NCBI GenBank assembly: GCA_036009105.1 | Contig: DASYMJ010000210.1 | Location: 1 to 5,958 of the forward strand | Direction: 5' to 3' | Origin: JAFAVZ01 sp036009105 | Lineage (GTDB): Bacteria > Acidobacteriota > Thermoanaerobaculia > Gp7-AA8 | Length of the DNA: 5,958 nucleotides | In this document: piece by piece, positions 5,526-5,958 of the stretch | How positions within the stretch are numbered: position 1 is the first letter of the stretch | Layout: each line of letters begins with the position of its first letter | Position numbers and translations under genes: made by a program | The notes under the pieces: model-generated | Told to the model about the DNA's origin: nothing | Seen by the model: the letters and a program-made list of their open reading frames with translations, nothing else | Databases searched by the model: none

Positions 5526-5958
5526 ATGGCGCAGAGACAGCTCATCCGTGACGTGATGACGAAGAACCCGCGTACGGTCGCGGAGAACGACAACATCCGC
5601 GATGCGGCGAACATCATGGCCAGCGAAGACACCGGCGTGGTGCCGGTGGTGGACGGCAACAAGGTCGTCGGCCTCATCACCGACCGCGACATCGTGGTGC
5701 GCGCGGTGGCCAAGGGGAAGGATTGCGGTTCGGCCCGCGTCGCCGATGCGATGACGCGCAACGTGCGCACGGTGCGCGAGGACACGCCCATCGATCAGGT
5801 GCTGCAGCTGATGAGCAACGCCCAGGTCCGCCGCGTCCCGGTGGTCGGCGCGAACGACGAGCTGGTCGGCATCGTGTCGATCGGCGATCTGGCCACGGAG
5901 ACGAACAAGGACGACAAGGTGGGCCAGACGATCGAGAACATCAGCTCGGCGCCGGCGA
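5526..5958 (+). CDS. Two-CBS-domain protein (3' end beyond window)
   Basis: The frame is open from the ATG at 5526 to the window edge, giving 144 residues and no stop. It is a stand-alone CBS pair (Bateman module). CBS1, about residues 7-61, begins IRDVMTKNPRTV and ends VVGLITDRDIVVRAV; CBS2, about 72-126, begins VADAMTRNVRTV and ends LVGIVSIGDLA. Both carry the G-x-x-S/T-x-x-D adenosyl-ligand motif: Gly49, Thr52, Asp55 and Gly115, Ser118, Asp121. Such modules usually bind AMP, ATP, SAM or NAD and act as cytoplasmic energy or redox sensors. Small soluble proteins of this kind are commonly near 140-150 residues, so the visible part (ending IENISSAPA) may lack only a few residues; a further C-terminal domain such as BON cannot be excluded. 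No signal peptide or membrane segment is seen. The ligand and target are unknown. The start is set by the strong AGGAGG, and the hairpin just upstream suggests possible translational control. Confidence 0.93.
   Translation, partial: MAQRQLIRDVMTKNPRTVAENDNIRDAANIMASEDTGVVPVVDGNKVVGLITDRDIVVRAVAKGKDCGSARVADAMTRNVRTVREDTPIDQVLQLMSNAQVRRVPVVGANDELVGIVSIGDLATETNKDDKVGQTIENISSAPA

Noticed and set aside
5456..5791. Minus-strand frame (111 codons) across the hairpin and the start of the CBS gene.
   Set aside because: The plus-strand frame from 5526 encodes two canonical CBS domains with a perfect Shine-Dalgarno sequence; the antisense product has no recognisable features.

Overview
The window is a gene-dense, high-GC stretch whose codons mostly end in G or C. 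It comes from a Gram-negative (two-membrane) bacterium. The evidence for an outer membrane is a KdsC-like Kdo-8-phosphate phosphatase and a secreted beta-barrel protein ending in phenylalanine. The gene mix would suit a Myxococcota/delta-type proteobacterium, an Acidobacteriota or a related soil lineage, but nothing here fixes the phylum. There is no tRNA, rRNA, CRISPR array, insertion sequence or recognisable defence system.

Layout. Positions 1-1556 (+) hold the 3' part of purH and, one base later, a kdsC-like HAD phosphatase. Positions 1574-4704 (-) hold a convergent four-gene block. Read in its own direction this is comF, an FAD-dependent DAO-family oxidoreductase overlapping comF by 4 bases, a leishmanolysin-like zinc metalloprotease, and a 95-residue protein of unknown function. 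The block ends 17 bases from the end of the kdsC-like gene. Positions 4705-4786 are a short divergent promoter region between comF and a (+) gene for a signal-peptide-bearing outer-membrane beta-barrel protein (4787-5407). Positions 5408-5525 hold an imperfect palindrome built of 7-base repeats that runs into the Shine-Dalgarno sequence of a two-CBS-domain protein. That protein starts at 5526 and leaves the window unfinished.

How the genes relate. purH (last steps to IMP) and the kdsC-like gene (Kdo for LPS) look co-translated but belong to different pathways. The (-) block may be one transcript, but its members (a ComF phosphoribosyltransferase-like protein, an amine or 2-hydroxyacid type flavin oxidase, a metalloprotease) do not form a known pathway. 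The two most interesting signals are regulatory. One is a pair of divergent promoters whose -10 boxes sit only 6-7 bases before the start codons, which predicts leaderless mRNAs. The other is the heptamer-repeat hairpin, which can fold in two alternative registers, only one of which covers the ribosome-binding site of the CBS gene. I see no clear evidence of a wholly new multi-gene system.
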